Below are positions 42,631-53,812 of a stretch of DNA of 64,000 bases, in pieces. Position 1 is the first letter of the stretch; each line of letters starts with the position of its first letter. The DNA comes from Isoetes taiwanensis (taxonomy: Eukaryota; Streptophyta; Lycopodiopsida; Isoetales; Isoetaceae), in the NCBI GenBank assembly GCA_021234155.1, contig JAJEKV010000269.1:1-64000 (forward strand), given 5' to 3'. Both the position numbers and the translations under genes were made by a program. Below the pieces are notes generated by a model that saw nothing but the letters and a program-made list of their open reading frames with translations, made no database searches and was not told where the DNA came from.

Positions 42631-45537
42631 TATTATAATGTTTTAGTGCAAGTAATGGACCACGCCCTAGATCCAACGGCTGAGATTTGATCACTAATTC
42701 TATAGTCGAGATTCGATGTGGTTGAGTTTAAGGCTATGGCGGTCGATGGCTAAAAAGCAATGGGCAACCATCGGAGAAGCGCTGCGGTGATAAACAACGA
42801 TTCGAGATCTTTGTTTGGCTTTTGATTTATGGATTTTGGAACTGGGCTCCTGTCGGTCCCATTGATTTTGAGAGACATGGCGTAGGCTTTCTAGATATTA
42901 GCATGTTAATAATCATCATTGTAGAATTTTTCGAGGGACGGTTAGGGTTCGGCGCATGGAGTCCGGCGTTCTTTATGACAAGGCAGTAATTGGCCTCTTT
43001 GGTGTAGATGTATAGTTGCAGAAGCAGCGGGTCTGGATCGGGTGCGTGGGCTATGATGTTGTGCAGAACTGGGGCAGTCAAAAAATTTGTAGATGGGTTC
43101 TACTAAGCTAGGTTCCGCATGAAGCTGGGTTCTACTGCGTTCAACAAAAATACAGGCGATGGAAAATCGGGGCGGCATGTGAAAACTTCACGGGGCAATT
43201 GAATTTGGAGCAACATCCATTATACTTGGATTGTAGCAAGTTGGCATTTTATCTCGAAATTGCACTCTTTCATGGACGTTTTTAGGAGAGCAATGGTTGC
43301 TTGCTGGCTATGGCCGAATTCTTATGGCTATGGCTATAGCTACGACTATGATCTTGAGTATATGCATGTTTAATTTAAGATCCAATGCTGTCTTCCCTTC
43401 ACACTCTATGGCTTTATGCGCACCAAATCGCCTCTAGCATTCAGTGGGTAGAAAGCGACACCATCACGTAAAATTACGGCCGACCCTTTTTGTTGAGCGT
43501 GGCTTATCCGCGATTCAAAGATTCATATATACTTTCCATATTTTCATTCTTTTCTCTTTCATGGGGAAGTCTTTTTATTACGTGCCAAATTCAATCTGTC
43601 TTTTTGTGATTCCTAATTGTTCGATATAAAGTTCCATAATTTGTTCTAGCACCCAATGGCGTGAAAAAGGTCTACGATCTTGCTACCCATGACCATGGCG
43701 GATGTTTTGTGCTTTTTATTGTATTTTCTTGGCGGTTACCTTATTGATCTAAAAGGCGACAAAGCGTTTTTAACTACTTTTCTTGATGTTGACTTGGATT
43801 TGTAGATGAAAGCTTTGTATAGCACGATGAGTGGATGGATAGATGTTCTTTGGATGGTTTCTATGTTAGACACTTACGGCACCACAAATGACAAGCTAGC
43901 CCCTTCATTTTTTACGCCCGATGTTTGCTAAATTGCGGTGGTTACCTGATATTTAGGTGTTTATTGTTTTTGTTTCTATGATTGATTGTAAAAAATAAAG
44001 TTACACTAAGGAGATTTGTCGGTGTTTTACCTTTGTATTTAGGTGTTTATTGTTTATCTTCAATAATTTTTACATTTGTAAGAAGATATGATGAGGTGTG
44101 CTTATCCTCACATAGTGTGTTTGTTCGATTGGCGGTAAAATGGACATCTTAAAAGGTCGAGAGAATATCAAGATTTTTTCATATGCTTGGAAATGTCCTT
44201 GCGGCGACAATTGGTCGGTGTTCCATGTTTAAAAAGTATCACGAGAAGCTAATATTGGTGGCTCTTCTATCCTGCATGGCGGCGTTGCATGTCGGATAGT
44301 GTTCAGGTCTAATTTCGACCAAAAGTTTACTTTTCTACTACACAGGAATAATCATATCTTGACAAATGTTCTATTGCGGGTTTGGACCAACATATTTGTT
44401 CTTTCTGACAATAGTGGTGATGAAGCACAGGAGAAGTATCGTGTGGACTTTTTGTGTAATGCGTTGGTAAAGAAATACTACGCATCGGAATAAGAAGATG
44501 TTTGGGTGGCAAAGTTGATGAAGCATTATCTTTCTTGAGCTCTTTTCCTTGGATGCTAGAAAATTAGGTGATTTAGGGCATGTGAGATTCATTGTTCTAT
44601 GACTCAAGTCTTTCAAGTTCTGATCATATGATATGTCACCTTTAGTTAGAAGTTAGATTCTAATCGATAGTCAATGTTTTCGCTTGGCGAGATAGCTCGG
44701 AAGAATGATGTGCTTGAAACAAGCTTTTCGGCTTCAAGCGAAGAAAATCCTCTCATGGTGTTGTGATGGGCGAGACAACATTCATGAAGAATATTAAGGG
44801 TTTGTGCGCCGGTGATGTTAATGGGCTCACCAGGTTACAATGATTGTGTTTTTGCTTACCTTCTTGGCGTGTTCCCATCAACTTATTTCTCATGTCCTTT
44901 ACACAATGAATGTAAAATTTGCCATGTATTTGGAGTCTAGATTTTGACCCAAATATATTTCATTTTTATTTTCACATGAGGTCTTACAATTACAATATAA
45001 AATAATTACCTTAAAAGGCCCTCGATTTCTACAATGAGCGATGGTTTATAAAGAAGAAATTCATTTCATTGGCTTTCATTGACCTACAATCACTTCACTG
45101 TTTTAACCTCAACTCCAGCTAGAAAACCAATGCCTAATAGCAGAACAAGTGCATATGAAAGAAGGCAAACTAGAGTCATTAAAGCAGCATGAATCAACAT
45201 GTTACAGAGAAGCAACAATTAATAGGGTGCAACTTCTTTTTTTTGCATACATATTAAAGAAGCAACAATTAGTAGGGTTTGCAACTTCTTGGGAAGCTTG
45301 CATGCATAAGTTGTGACATGTTAATTGTTGTGTTATAAGTTATGACATGGTAATTGTTGTTCTGGTACTTTAATGTTCTGCCATATGAATGTGGGTATAG
45401 TTCCCATTGTTTTGCAATGTACTTTTTTTCATTGTTTTGTCATTGTTTGGCCCAGAAGTTGTTCTACGCAAATAGACAAGTTCCCAACATTTATAGGTTC
45501 CCAAAATATGCCCAGCAACGCTGGGCACCGTTACTAG
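42631..45537 (+). mobile_element. Helitron B of a head-to-tail pair
   Basis: 2907 bp, starting directly after the CTAG of Helitron A with TATTATAATGTTTTAGTG, the family 5' end minus about its first five bases. The first ~70 bp match Helitron A (GGCTGAGATTT shared). 3' end: hairpin GCCCAGC-AAC-GCTGGGC (45510-45526), CACCGTTA, CTAG (45534-45537). It is followed by T and the array, exactly where the array had stopped before Helitron A. The inside has short frames (43444-43629, 44299-44493) without recognised domains. Confidence 0.88.
45510..45537 (+). terminator. Helitron 3' end: hairpin plus CTAG
   Basis: 7-bp stem GCCCAGC/GCTGGGC with AAC loop, then CACCGTTA and CTAG. Confidence 0.88.
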
Positions 45538-45741
45538 TTCTTAATTATTATTGAATCAACTAAATTTGAATTGGTTTTGCCCAGATTTGAACTGGAGACC
45601 TTCAGTGTGTGAGATTGACGTGATAGCCAACTACACCACAAAACCATTGCAAAAGTAAAAACAGCTAATACTCTTGACATATACCATGAGAGCAACTCGA
45701 ATTTGGCGCATAATTTTCTTTGAAATGCCCTTTGGGTTTTT
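45538..45741 (+). repeat. tRNA-Val tandem array, block 4 (partial unit)
   Basis: Resumes with TTCTTAATTATTATTGAATC, the array text that should follow GCATA at 39803. It contains the CAC copy at 45572-45645 and part of the divergent promoter region, ending at TTTGGGTTTT where the minus-strand Helitrons begin. Confidence 0.92.
45572..45645 (-). tRNA. tRNA-Val(CAC), nearly intact
   Basis: 74 nt. Acceptor and T stems perfect, anticodon CAC in CTCACAC. One A-C mismatch in the anticodon stem (TCAAT-ACTGA). Confidence 0.82.
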
Positions 45742-45745
45742 CTAT

Positions 45746-47689
45746 CTAGTAATGGTACTATTTCCGTTCTTTGGCGTAAGTTGAGCAAATGTTTTGGGCT
45801 ATAGTGAGAAAAGCCCTACACCTTTCTCTTTCTGTTTCCATTTCTCTTTTGCTCTATCCCGTATTTCACTTTTTCTTATTTTCTATACACTTTTCTTTTT
45901 CTTTTCAGTTTTTTCCCATTTTTTTCGTATATGTTTCCTTGTTTCCCCACCCCTTTCCTTCCTTTCCCTCTTTCCTTTTTCCGATAACCTTTTTCCCTTT
46001 CCTTTTCCTCCTTTCTCCACACTTTCCTTCTTCTCCTTTTTCCATGCCCTTCTCCTTTTCCCTTCACCCTTTTCCATGCCTTATCTTTTCCCCACCCTTT
46101 TTCCATGCCTTCCCTTTTCCTCAATCTTTTAGTCTTTCGCTTTTTTCCATGCCTATTTTCCCTTATCTTTTCCTCCATTTCCCAGCCTTTCACTCTTCCT
46201 TATTTTGGGTGCCCTTTTCTCCTCCCTTTTTCTTTTTCCCCTCCCGTTTCCCATGCCCTTTTTACCTTCCCTTTTCCCATCTCCTCACCCTTTCTCCCTT
46301 CCCCTTTTCTATGTTCCCTTTTTCTCTTTCCTTTTCCTATTTTCCTTTTTTTTTTTTTCCATTTGCCCTCTCCCCCCTTTTCCCCTTTTTTCCTCTTTTT
46401 TTTTCTTTTCCATTTCTCTTCTCTTACGCCCTTTTCCCTTCCCTTTTTTTCCACCCCTTTCTTCTTTCCATTTTTCCTGTGCTTTCCTTTTCCTCCTTTT
46501 CCCACCCTTTCCCACTTCTTTTTTTCCCGTGTGATTTTTTCTTCTTTTCCCCCTTTTTTTTTCTTTTCCTTTTCCCATGTTTTCTTCCCCTTTCTCCTCT
46601 GCTCCCCCGCTTCTCTTCCCTTTTCCCTTTCCTAATGGATTTTTTTTTTTTTTTCTTCTTTTCCGATCCTTTTCTCGTGCCCTTTTTCCTTCCTTTTCTT
46701 TTCCTTTTCCCTTTTCCCATACCTTTCCACATTTGTTTTCTTTTCTTATTTTCCTATACTCATTTTCCTCTTTTCCCCACCTTTCTCTCTTCCCTTTTTT
46801 TTTTTATTTTTTTTTTTTTCTATTTCTCCGCCATTTTCCTCTTCCCTTTTATCTCATGCCCTTTCCCCTTTCTTGTTTCCCTTTTTCCCTTTTTCTCATG
46901 CCTTTTTTTTAGGTTCCCTTTCCCCCTTTTTCCTTTCCTTTTTCTTTCTTCTCACTTTCCCTTATTTCTTCCCTTCTCCCCATCCTTTTCTTGTTCTCCC
47001 TTTTCCCCTCTTTCTCATTTTCCCAATCTTTTACTCTTCCCCTTTTCTCGATGCGCTTTTTTCCTTCCATTTCCCTCTCTCTTTTTCGTTTTCCTTTTCC
47101 TTTTTCTTTTTCTTTTCTTTTTCCTTTTCCTTTTCCTTTTCCTTTTCCTTTTCCTTTTTTTCCCTTCCCTTTTCCTCTTTCTTCAACGCTTCTCTTTTTC
47201 TCCCTTTTCCCATGCCCTTTTTTTCTTCCATTTTTCTATGCTTTTTTTCTCCTCCCTTTTCCCCTTTCTTCAATCTTTCCTTCTTCCTTTTTTTCCCGTG
47301 CCCTTTCCTCTTCCCTTTACCACTTTATCTCTTCCCTTTTCCCTCGTGCCCTTTCCCCAAGTACCTTTTCCACCTCCCTTTTTCTTTCTTCTTTCCCTTT
47401 TCATTTTTTCATTCCTTTTTCTCTTCTCTTATCCCCACCCTTTTCCCTTTGCTTTTCTCCCTTTTCCCGTGCCTTTTTGCCCTTCACATTCTCTTTTGTC
47501 TCTTCCCTTTTCCTTTCCCCCCTTTTCCCTTTACCCTTTCCCCTTAAGAGATCAAAGTACGACCAATCATGGTGGTGGTAAGTCGTGCAATAAATCTGCA
47601 AAATAAAAGCCCGGATGCACTCGGATGATCTCGACCATTCAAATTGGGGCTTGATCCAAAAATCTTTGGTATAACATTATAATATAAGA
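45746..47689 (-). mobile_element. Polypurine Helitron F1, minus strand
   Basis: Read on the minus strand it starts TCTTATATTATAATGTTATA (47689) and ends CCATTACTAG (45746-45749). 1944 bp. Almost the whole body is a C/T tract on +. The 5' part contains a conserved ~140-bp leader with the phrase CTTACCACCACCATGATTGG. No coding capacity. The 3' hairpin is weak compared with Helitrons A and B. Confidence 0.82.
45815..47545 (+). repeat. Polypyrimidine tract of F1
   Basis: About 1.7 kb of C and T with irregularly spaced CCATGCC words and a (CCTTTT)n run of about seven repeats near 47113-47158. A 605-codon open frame spans it, but this is composition only: Phe, Pro, Ser and Leu almost exclusively. 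Confidence 0.9.
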
Positions 47690-49667
47690 CTAGTAATGGT
47701 ACCCGTTCTTTCTTTGGCGTAGAGATTGACAATTTTGTAAATGTTTTGGGCTATAGTGAGAAAAGCCCTACACCTTTCTCTTTCTGTTTCCATTTCTCTT
47801 TTGCTCTATCCGGTATTTCACTTTTTCTTATTTTTCTATACTTTTTTTTTTTTTTTTTCTTTTCAGTTTTTTTCCCATTTTTTTTTAAGTATATGTTTCC
47901 TTGTTTCCCCACCCCTTTCCTTCCTTTTCCCTCTTTCCTTTTAAAATAACCTTTTTCCCTTTCCTTTTCCTCCTTTCCCCACACACTTTCCTTCTTCTCC
48001 TTTTTCCATGCCCTTCTCCTTTTCCCTTCACCCTTTTCCATGCCTTATCTTTTCCCCACCCTTTTTCCATGCCTTCCCTTTTCCTCAATCTTTTTAGTCT
48101 TCGGCTTTTTTTTCCATGCCTATTTTCCCTTATCTTTTCCTCCATTTCGACCTTTCACTCTTCCTTATTTTTGGGTGCCCTTTTCTCCTCCTTTTTCTTT
48201 TCCCCTCCCGTTTCCCATGCCTTTTTACCTTCCCTTTTCCCATCTCCTCACCCTTTCTCCCTTCCCCTTTTCTATGTTCCCTTTTTCTCTTTCCTTTTCC
48301 TATTTTTCCTCTTTTTTTTTTTTTCAGGTGCCCTCTCCCCTTTTCCCCTTTTTTTTCCTCCTTTTTCTTTTCCATTTCTCTTCTCTTCGCCCTTTTCCTT
48401 CCTTTTTTCCACCCCTTTCTTCTTTCCATTTTTTCTGTGCTTTCCTTTTCCTCCTTTTCCCACCCTTTCCTACTTCTTTTTCAGTGTGATTTTTTTTCTT
48501 CTTTTTTCCCCTTTTTTTTTTCTTTTCCTTTTCCCATGTTTTCTTCCCTTTCTCCTCTGCTCCCCCCTTCTCTTCCTTTTCCTTGGATAATTTTTTTTTT
48601 TTTTTCTTCTTTTCAGAGATCCTTTTCTCGTGCCCTTTTTCCTTCCTTTTCTTTTCCTTTTCCCTTTTCCCATACCTTTCCACATTTGTTTTCTTTTCTT
48701 ATTTTCCTATACTCATTTTCCTCTTTTCCCCACCTTTCTCTCTTCCCTTTTTTTTTTTTTTTTTTTTTTTTTCTATTTCTCGATTTTTCCTCTTCCCTTT
48801 TTTATCTCATGCCCTTTTTTCCCTTTTCTTGTTTCCTTTTTCCCTTTTTCTCATGCCTTTTTTTAGGTTCCTTTTCCCCTTTTTTCCTTTCCTTTTTTTC
48901 TTTCTTCTCACTTTCCCTTATTTCTTCCCTTCTCCCCATCCTTTTCTTGTTCTCCCTTTTCCCCTCTTTCTCATTTTTCCCAATCTTTTGACTCTTCCCC
49001 TTTTTTCTCGATCTAGGTTTTTTTCCTTCCATTTCCCTCTCTCTTTTTCGTTTTCCTTTTCCTTTTTCTTTTTCTTTTCTTTTTCCTTTTCCTTTTCCTT
49101 TTCCTTTTCCTTTTCCTTTTCCTTTTCCTTTTCCTTTTTTTTTTCCCTTCCCTTTTCCTCTTTCTTCAACGCTTCTCTTTTTCTCCCTTTTCCCATGCCC
49201 TTTTTTTCTTCCATTTTTCTATGCTTTTTTTCTCCTCCCTTTTCCCCTTTCTTCAATCTTTCCTTCTTCCTTTTTTTCCCGTGCCCTTTCCTCTTCCCTT
49301 TACCACTTTATCTCTTCCCTTTTCCCTCGTGCCCTTTCCCCAAGTACCTTTTCCACCTCCCCTTTTCTTTCTTCTTTCCCTTTTCATTTTTTCATTCCTT
49401 TTTCTCTTCTCTTATCCCCACCCTTTTCCCTTTGCTTTTCTCCCTTTTCCCGTGCCTTTTTGCCCTTCACATTCTCTTTTTGTCTCTTCCTTTTCCTTTC
49501 CCCCTTTTCCCTTTACCCCTTTCCCAAAAGAGATCAAAATCCGACCAATCATGGTGGTGGTAAGCCGTGCAATAAATCTCGATAACCGGATGCACTTTCG
49601 GATGATCTCGACCATTCAAATTGGGGCTTGATCAAAAAAAATTACGGTATAACATTATAATATAAGA
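47690..49667 (-). mobile_element. Polypurine Helitron F2, minus strand, abutting F1
   Basis: 1978 bp. Minus-strand 5' end TCTTATATTATAATGTTATA at 49667, preceded by A. 3' end CTAG at 47690-47693, immediately followed (on -) by the TC of F1 with no base between. Closely similar to F1 along its length; the main difference is a longer (CCTTTT)n run. Confidence 0.85.
47765..49540 (+). repeat. Polypyrimidine tract of F2
   Basis: Near-copy of the F1 tract. The (CCTTTT)n run at 49079-49137 has about ten repeats. Long frames here are composition artefacts. Confidence 0.9.
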
Positions 49668-49937
49668 TAAGCAAAAAATCATATTTTTTAAGGTTATCTT
49701 ATCTTCTGACCATGTTGAAATACATCATAACCATATATCATTGGAAAGATCTTTTCATTCCGCATCTAATGCAATGTGTCGCGTCTTCAACATTTTTGAC
49801 AAGTGGATCAAAAGTTATGGGGAAAAACAACGACAATGAAGTTGTTGGTCTTGCATTAATTGCGGTTAATAGAGGGTAGCCATTCCATTGGAGCATTCTT
49901 ATGGGGATTTGAGATCTCAAATTTCCTCTAATGACAC
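49668..49937. other. Unassigned sequence between Helitron F2 and the array
   Basis: About 270 bp, not array-like and without a recognisable gene. The wording (GATCAAAAGTTATGGGG) is reminiscent of retrotransposon untranslated sequence, which I cannot confirm. Confidence 0.35.
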
Positions 49938-50446
49938 GGCCTATTCTCCAATTGAGATAGAACAATGTCTTTATTCAATATGGTTTTGTGGTGTAGTTGG
50001 TTTATCACATATCTAACTTTGTGTCTCGGTTCAAGTTAGGGGCAAAGCTATGTAATAATTGTGTATAATGTGTCAATTTAATGCAGCTTTTATTGTATTA
50101 TTTACATTTCTCTCAATAATATTGGTTTTAAGCAATTCAATTATCTTGATTTCTTCCACGATCTCAAACAAGGTATTGGTTTTACTTGGCGCAAAAACAT
50201 ATCAATCAATCACTTTTCATATTGCTTAGAATTCTTAATAGGAAAACTAAATTTTTGGTTTGTATTGATTTAAACTAGACACAATAGGGTGGAATGCCAA
50301 TATAACCATTGGTTGTAAATTCCATACTCTTGACATATATTAAAAGCGAGTAATTTGGAATTGGTGGGTTTTGTTTGCATATCTTATATTATAATGTTTT
50401 ACTCAATATGGCTTTGTGGTGTAAGTTCAAAAAGCCCATGTAACAA
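49938..50446 (+). repeat. tRNA-Val tandem array, block 5, scrambled
   Basis: A degenerate unit with an AAC-like copy at 49982-50050 (anticodon arm damaged). Spacer pieces are out of order, and an 18-bp piece identical to a Helitron 5' tip lies at 50383-50400, followed by a truncated tRNA-like fragment (50405-50436). Confidence 0.8.
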
Positions 50447-53400
50447 TCTTATATTATAATGTTTTGGGTAAGTAGTGGTCCTAAATTGGGATTAATCTAT
50501 CAGCGGTGTAGATGATGTCACGTTAAAAGCCTTTTTAGTTAGCTTAAAAAAAGCAACGGTGTAGATGAAAAAAAAAAGGGTTTGGGCCTGCTCTCCCTTT
50601 CCAGGTATGGGCTGTTTTTTTGTCATGCCATGTTGAATTCGATGGCTTTAGGTCGGCCTAGAATTTATCTCTGGAAATTTATGTGAAGGATTAGCATTTG
50701 TCATGCCATGTTGAATTCGATGGCTTTAGGTCGGCCCTAAATTTATCTACGGAAATTTATGTGAAGGATTAGCATCTTGAAGGCAATTTTTTGGTTTGGT
50801 TTGCGGGGGGACGAGGAATATGGTGGCTTTGCAACATCGGAGGTCCGACAAGTTAACCCGATGCTTCATACCGTTGTATTTTTCCCCTGCTTGCTTTGCT
50901 CATATTAGACAAAATATGGTCGACATTTGTGTATTCGAAGACAAAAAAATAGGTAATAAATTCCTTCATAGCCACCTCTTGGATCATATTTTTAGGCACA
51001 TATTTATGGAGGTTTTGATTTCTTAGATTTATAGTGCTTGCAAAGATCACGACATCGGCATGGATAGAAATTTTGGGTTTGCCGATTTTTCCATTTGGCG
51101 GGTTGAAGGTCTAATAGAAGGACCTTGGGCGAAGCTGTTGGAGCTCTAAACAATTCGATTTCCTTTCTACTTTGCACTCTATCTCCAGCCCTATATTGTC
51201 GATAGAAGTGGGCAAGCATTTGGGTTTGAAATCGGAGGTTGAATGCAAGGGAATCTGCGGGATTGTTTGAATGGTAAGTGTTACTGTGTATACCTTGATT
51301 GCTTACATTTATTATGATTATTTGCAGTTCAACACTAGGTTAAAAGCAGAGGGGCGAGATAGAACTGCGGGCTATTTTCTTGCTCAATCTAAAGCGATCT
51401 CTCTCTTTGTCCTCAAATAACAAAAAGTCACGAATTCTTTGTTCCTATTTGCGGAAGATTTATGCCATTCTTAAAATTGGAAGTGCATGCATAGAACCAA
51501 TGGCCCATTTGGAGCAAGGTATTCTATTGATTTTACGTTAATTGGATAGAATATGTCTATTTATCTCGACCATGGCACTGCAAATGTGCGACCAAGTTCG
51601 ATAATGGCATGCAATTGATGCATATTTACGCATACCCACAGTACAAAATTCCTAAGTTCTTACGCCGTCATCGAGTTCTTTATTCCTATTTTCGGAAGAT
51701 TCATGGCATTTTAGAAAATTGTACCTACATGCATAGAAACAATGGCTTTGTTGCAGCAAGGTTGGGTAAGCAGAATATTGAACTTAATCTAAATTTCTAG
51801 CTTATTAATGTGGGGAAGGGAGCTATCATGCATTTTTCATATCGGTTTGCGGGCATGTCTTGATGCTGGGATTGCTTTTACGATGAATAGTCAGCTAATA
51901 TCCCACGGCATGCAACTATTTGTTGTTTCTTGATTTCTATAACTTTTCAATGCCTTTACTTCAATTCTTTGAAAGCGTCCACTAAGAATTGTGGACTGTG
52001 CTATGCCAAGCCATCCTAAAACACTGGTATATTGAGTTAGTCTTGCATTTTTTGAAGCATCTATTGCAGTGCATCGCAATTATTAAAAGCAAGCATTGGG
52101 CAAGGGATATTGTGAATCTTCAACTATGCTTTTAGATAAGGTGTACAATGGTATTATGTAGATAAAAACAATTTGGCAAGACACAGCCTTAATCTAATTT
52201 AAATTCTACATTATTTTGTTTTTCCTGAACGATTCATTTTTTTGCTTGACACTGATAATATTTTCTGCTTGATGCTAGATTCTCAAATATTATGAGCATT
52301 TTCAATGATTCATACTTGAGGGTATGTGCTGGTCACCAACACTTTACTGCTGCAAATTTCTGTAAGTCAATAATTCTTATGACATCTAATCTGTGTATTT
52401 GTGTCATAATAGTGCCAGGAAAGTGTCCTTGGTTCAAGCTTGTGAATACATAGACAAGCTTGCAAGGCAATGTTAGGCGCTGTTTGATTTTAAGGTTTAA
52501 GACAATGCATGCATGCTTTTGTTGTGGAAATCTGGACATCGTTTTGTTGTATTGTAAGTACTATTGTTCATGATACAGATATATCGTTGGGCAACAGCGA
52601 CTCTAATGCTGGCAACAATGTAGCGTGCAGAAGTTTGTGTACTAGAGGTATTGCAATTATTATCACAGAGAGAAGACCTACGAACTTAACGTACTGACAA
52701 GATTAAGGCTTAGCGGTGTTATACATGAAGATAGAAACAGAAACCATCCATGCAAACAGACATATTGCAGCCCAAACACTATATGGCACTTTAATTCTAT
52801 GCCCTGCATGCATTGCGTGTGTCAGTGATGCAAGTAAGACAGGAAATTAATGCTCAGACCATATGCACAGATAGTTATCACGACATTCAGGTGAGGTTTT
52901 CTCATTCCTCATTGAGGCTGCTGCCCATAATATTTGAGGCTTGACATTCATTTTCATTTTCTGCAGGGAATTAGACTTTGGTGTTCCAACATCCCAATGT
53001 GAACAATTTAACATATTCTTGGCACTCACCTACAACAAGCAAGTAATGGTTGATATCTCTAGGAATTTGTTAGTCAATTAGCATTGTAATACTATGAACT
53101 TCTTTCAAGCTCTTTGGTGGGCATCAAGGTCAAATCCTTTAAATACAATTAGTTAAATTCAAAAGCATTCAACAAGTTCGATGTTGCCATCATAGTTGTG
53201 TACTCAAGCTTTTCAAATTAGCAATGACCAAGAGACCGACTTCAAAGACAATGGAAAAGAAAGAAATCAAAATGAATCTAAACTAAAGGAATTGATATAA
53301 AGGACTAGCGTCTCACAACATTAAAGACCATGAGCTAAATGCACCCTAGGGCACAAGAGGAAAACATTGACATCTAGGCCAACAGTATCATGTATATTAT

Positions 53401-53812
53401 GAATAGTCTTTGTTCATTGACAGGTTCCCAACTTAGCCCTAGCAATGCTGGAGTTTATTTTCTATACGAAACTAATGTTCTTCGAATTCTAAAAGATCAT
53501 TATGCTTAGCATGCCACTACAATGTAATAGAATGGTATCCACATTAATCCTTAGCCGCATGTAAACCTTATGACATTCGTATACAAAGCCAATACATGTT
53601 TCAAACACAACCAACCAATGGATTCATAGAACAAAACCAACCATATTATCATGGGACTTTGCGAGACAACAGAAGCAAACTCTAAAGTCTGGATGGAATA
53701 ATGGCACAACATCCACTACCACCAACATGAAGGAAAAGAGGGAGGGTTACAATAGCTGGAACAACACCTCGGTGTCATCGTTGCTTCATCATTTGCAAGT
53801 TTCCAACTTATG
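50447..53812 (+). mobile_element. Helitron C, possibly two fused copies, 3' ends decayed
   Basis: 5' end TCTTATATTATAATGTTTTG after A of the array word GTAACAA. A decayed 3' end (GTTCCCAACTTAG, CCCTAGCAATGCTGGAG) lies at ~53425-53460, and a second phrase AAGTTTCCAACTTATGC stops at 53812 exactly where the hairpin should begin and array text (AAAAACATATC) starts. A 78-bp direct duplication lies at 50621-50776. The rest (50780-53400) has no recognised domain; only short frames such as 51609-51800. Confidence 0.65.
50621..50776 (+). repeat. 78-bp tandem duplication in Helitron C
   Basis: TGTCATGCCATGTTGAATTC starts at 50621 and 50699 and the two 78-bp copies are nearly identical (TCGGCCTAGAATT versus TCGGCCCTAAATT). 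Confidence 0.85.

Noticed and set aside
45789-47606. 605-codon open frame on + and other long Phe/Pro/Ser/Leu-rich frames
   Set aside because: They lie in polypyrimidine sequence where stops (which need A or G) cannot occur; the composition explains the length fully. The same holds for 36537-37812, 47901-49563, and the minus-strand frames of 7558-8749.
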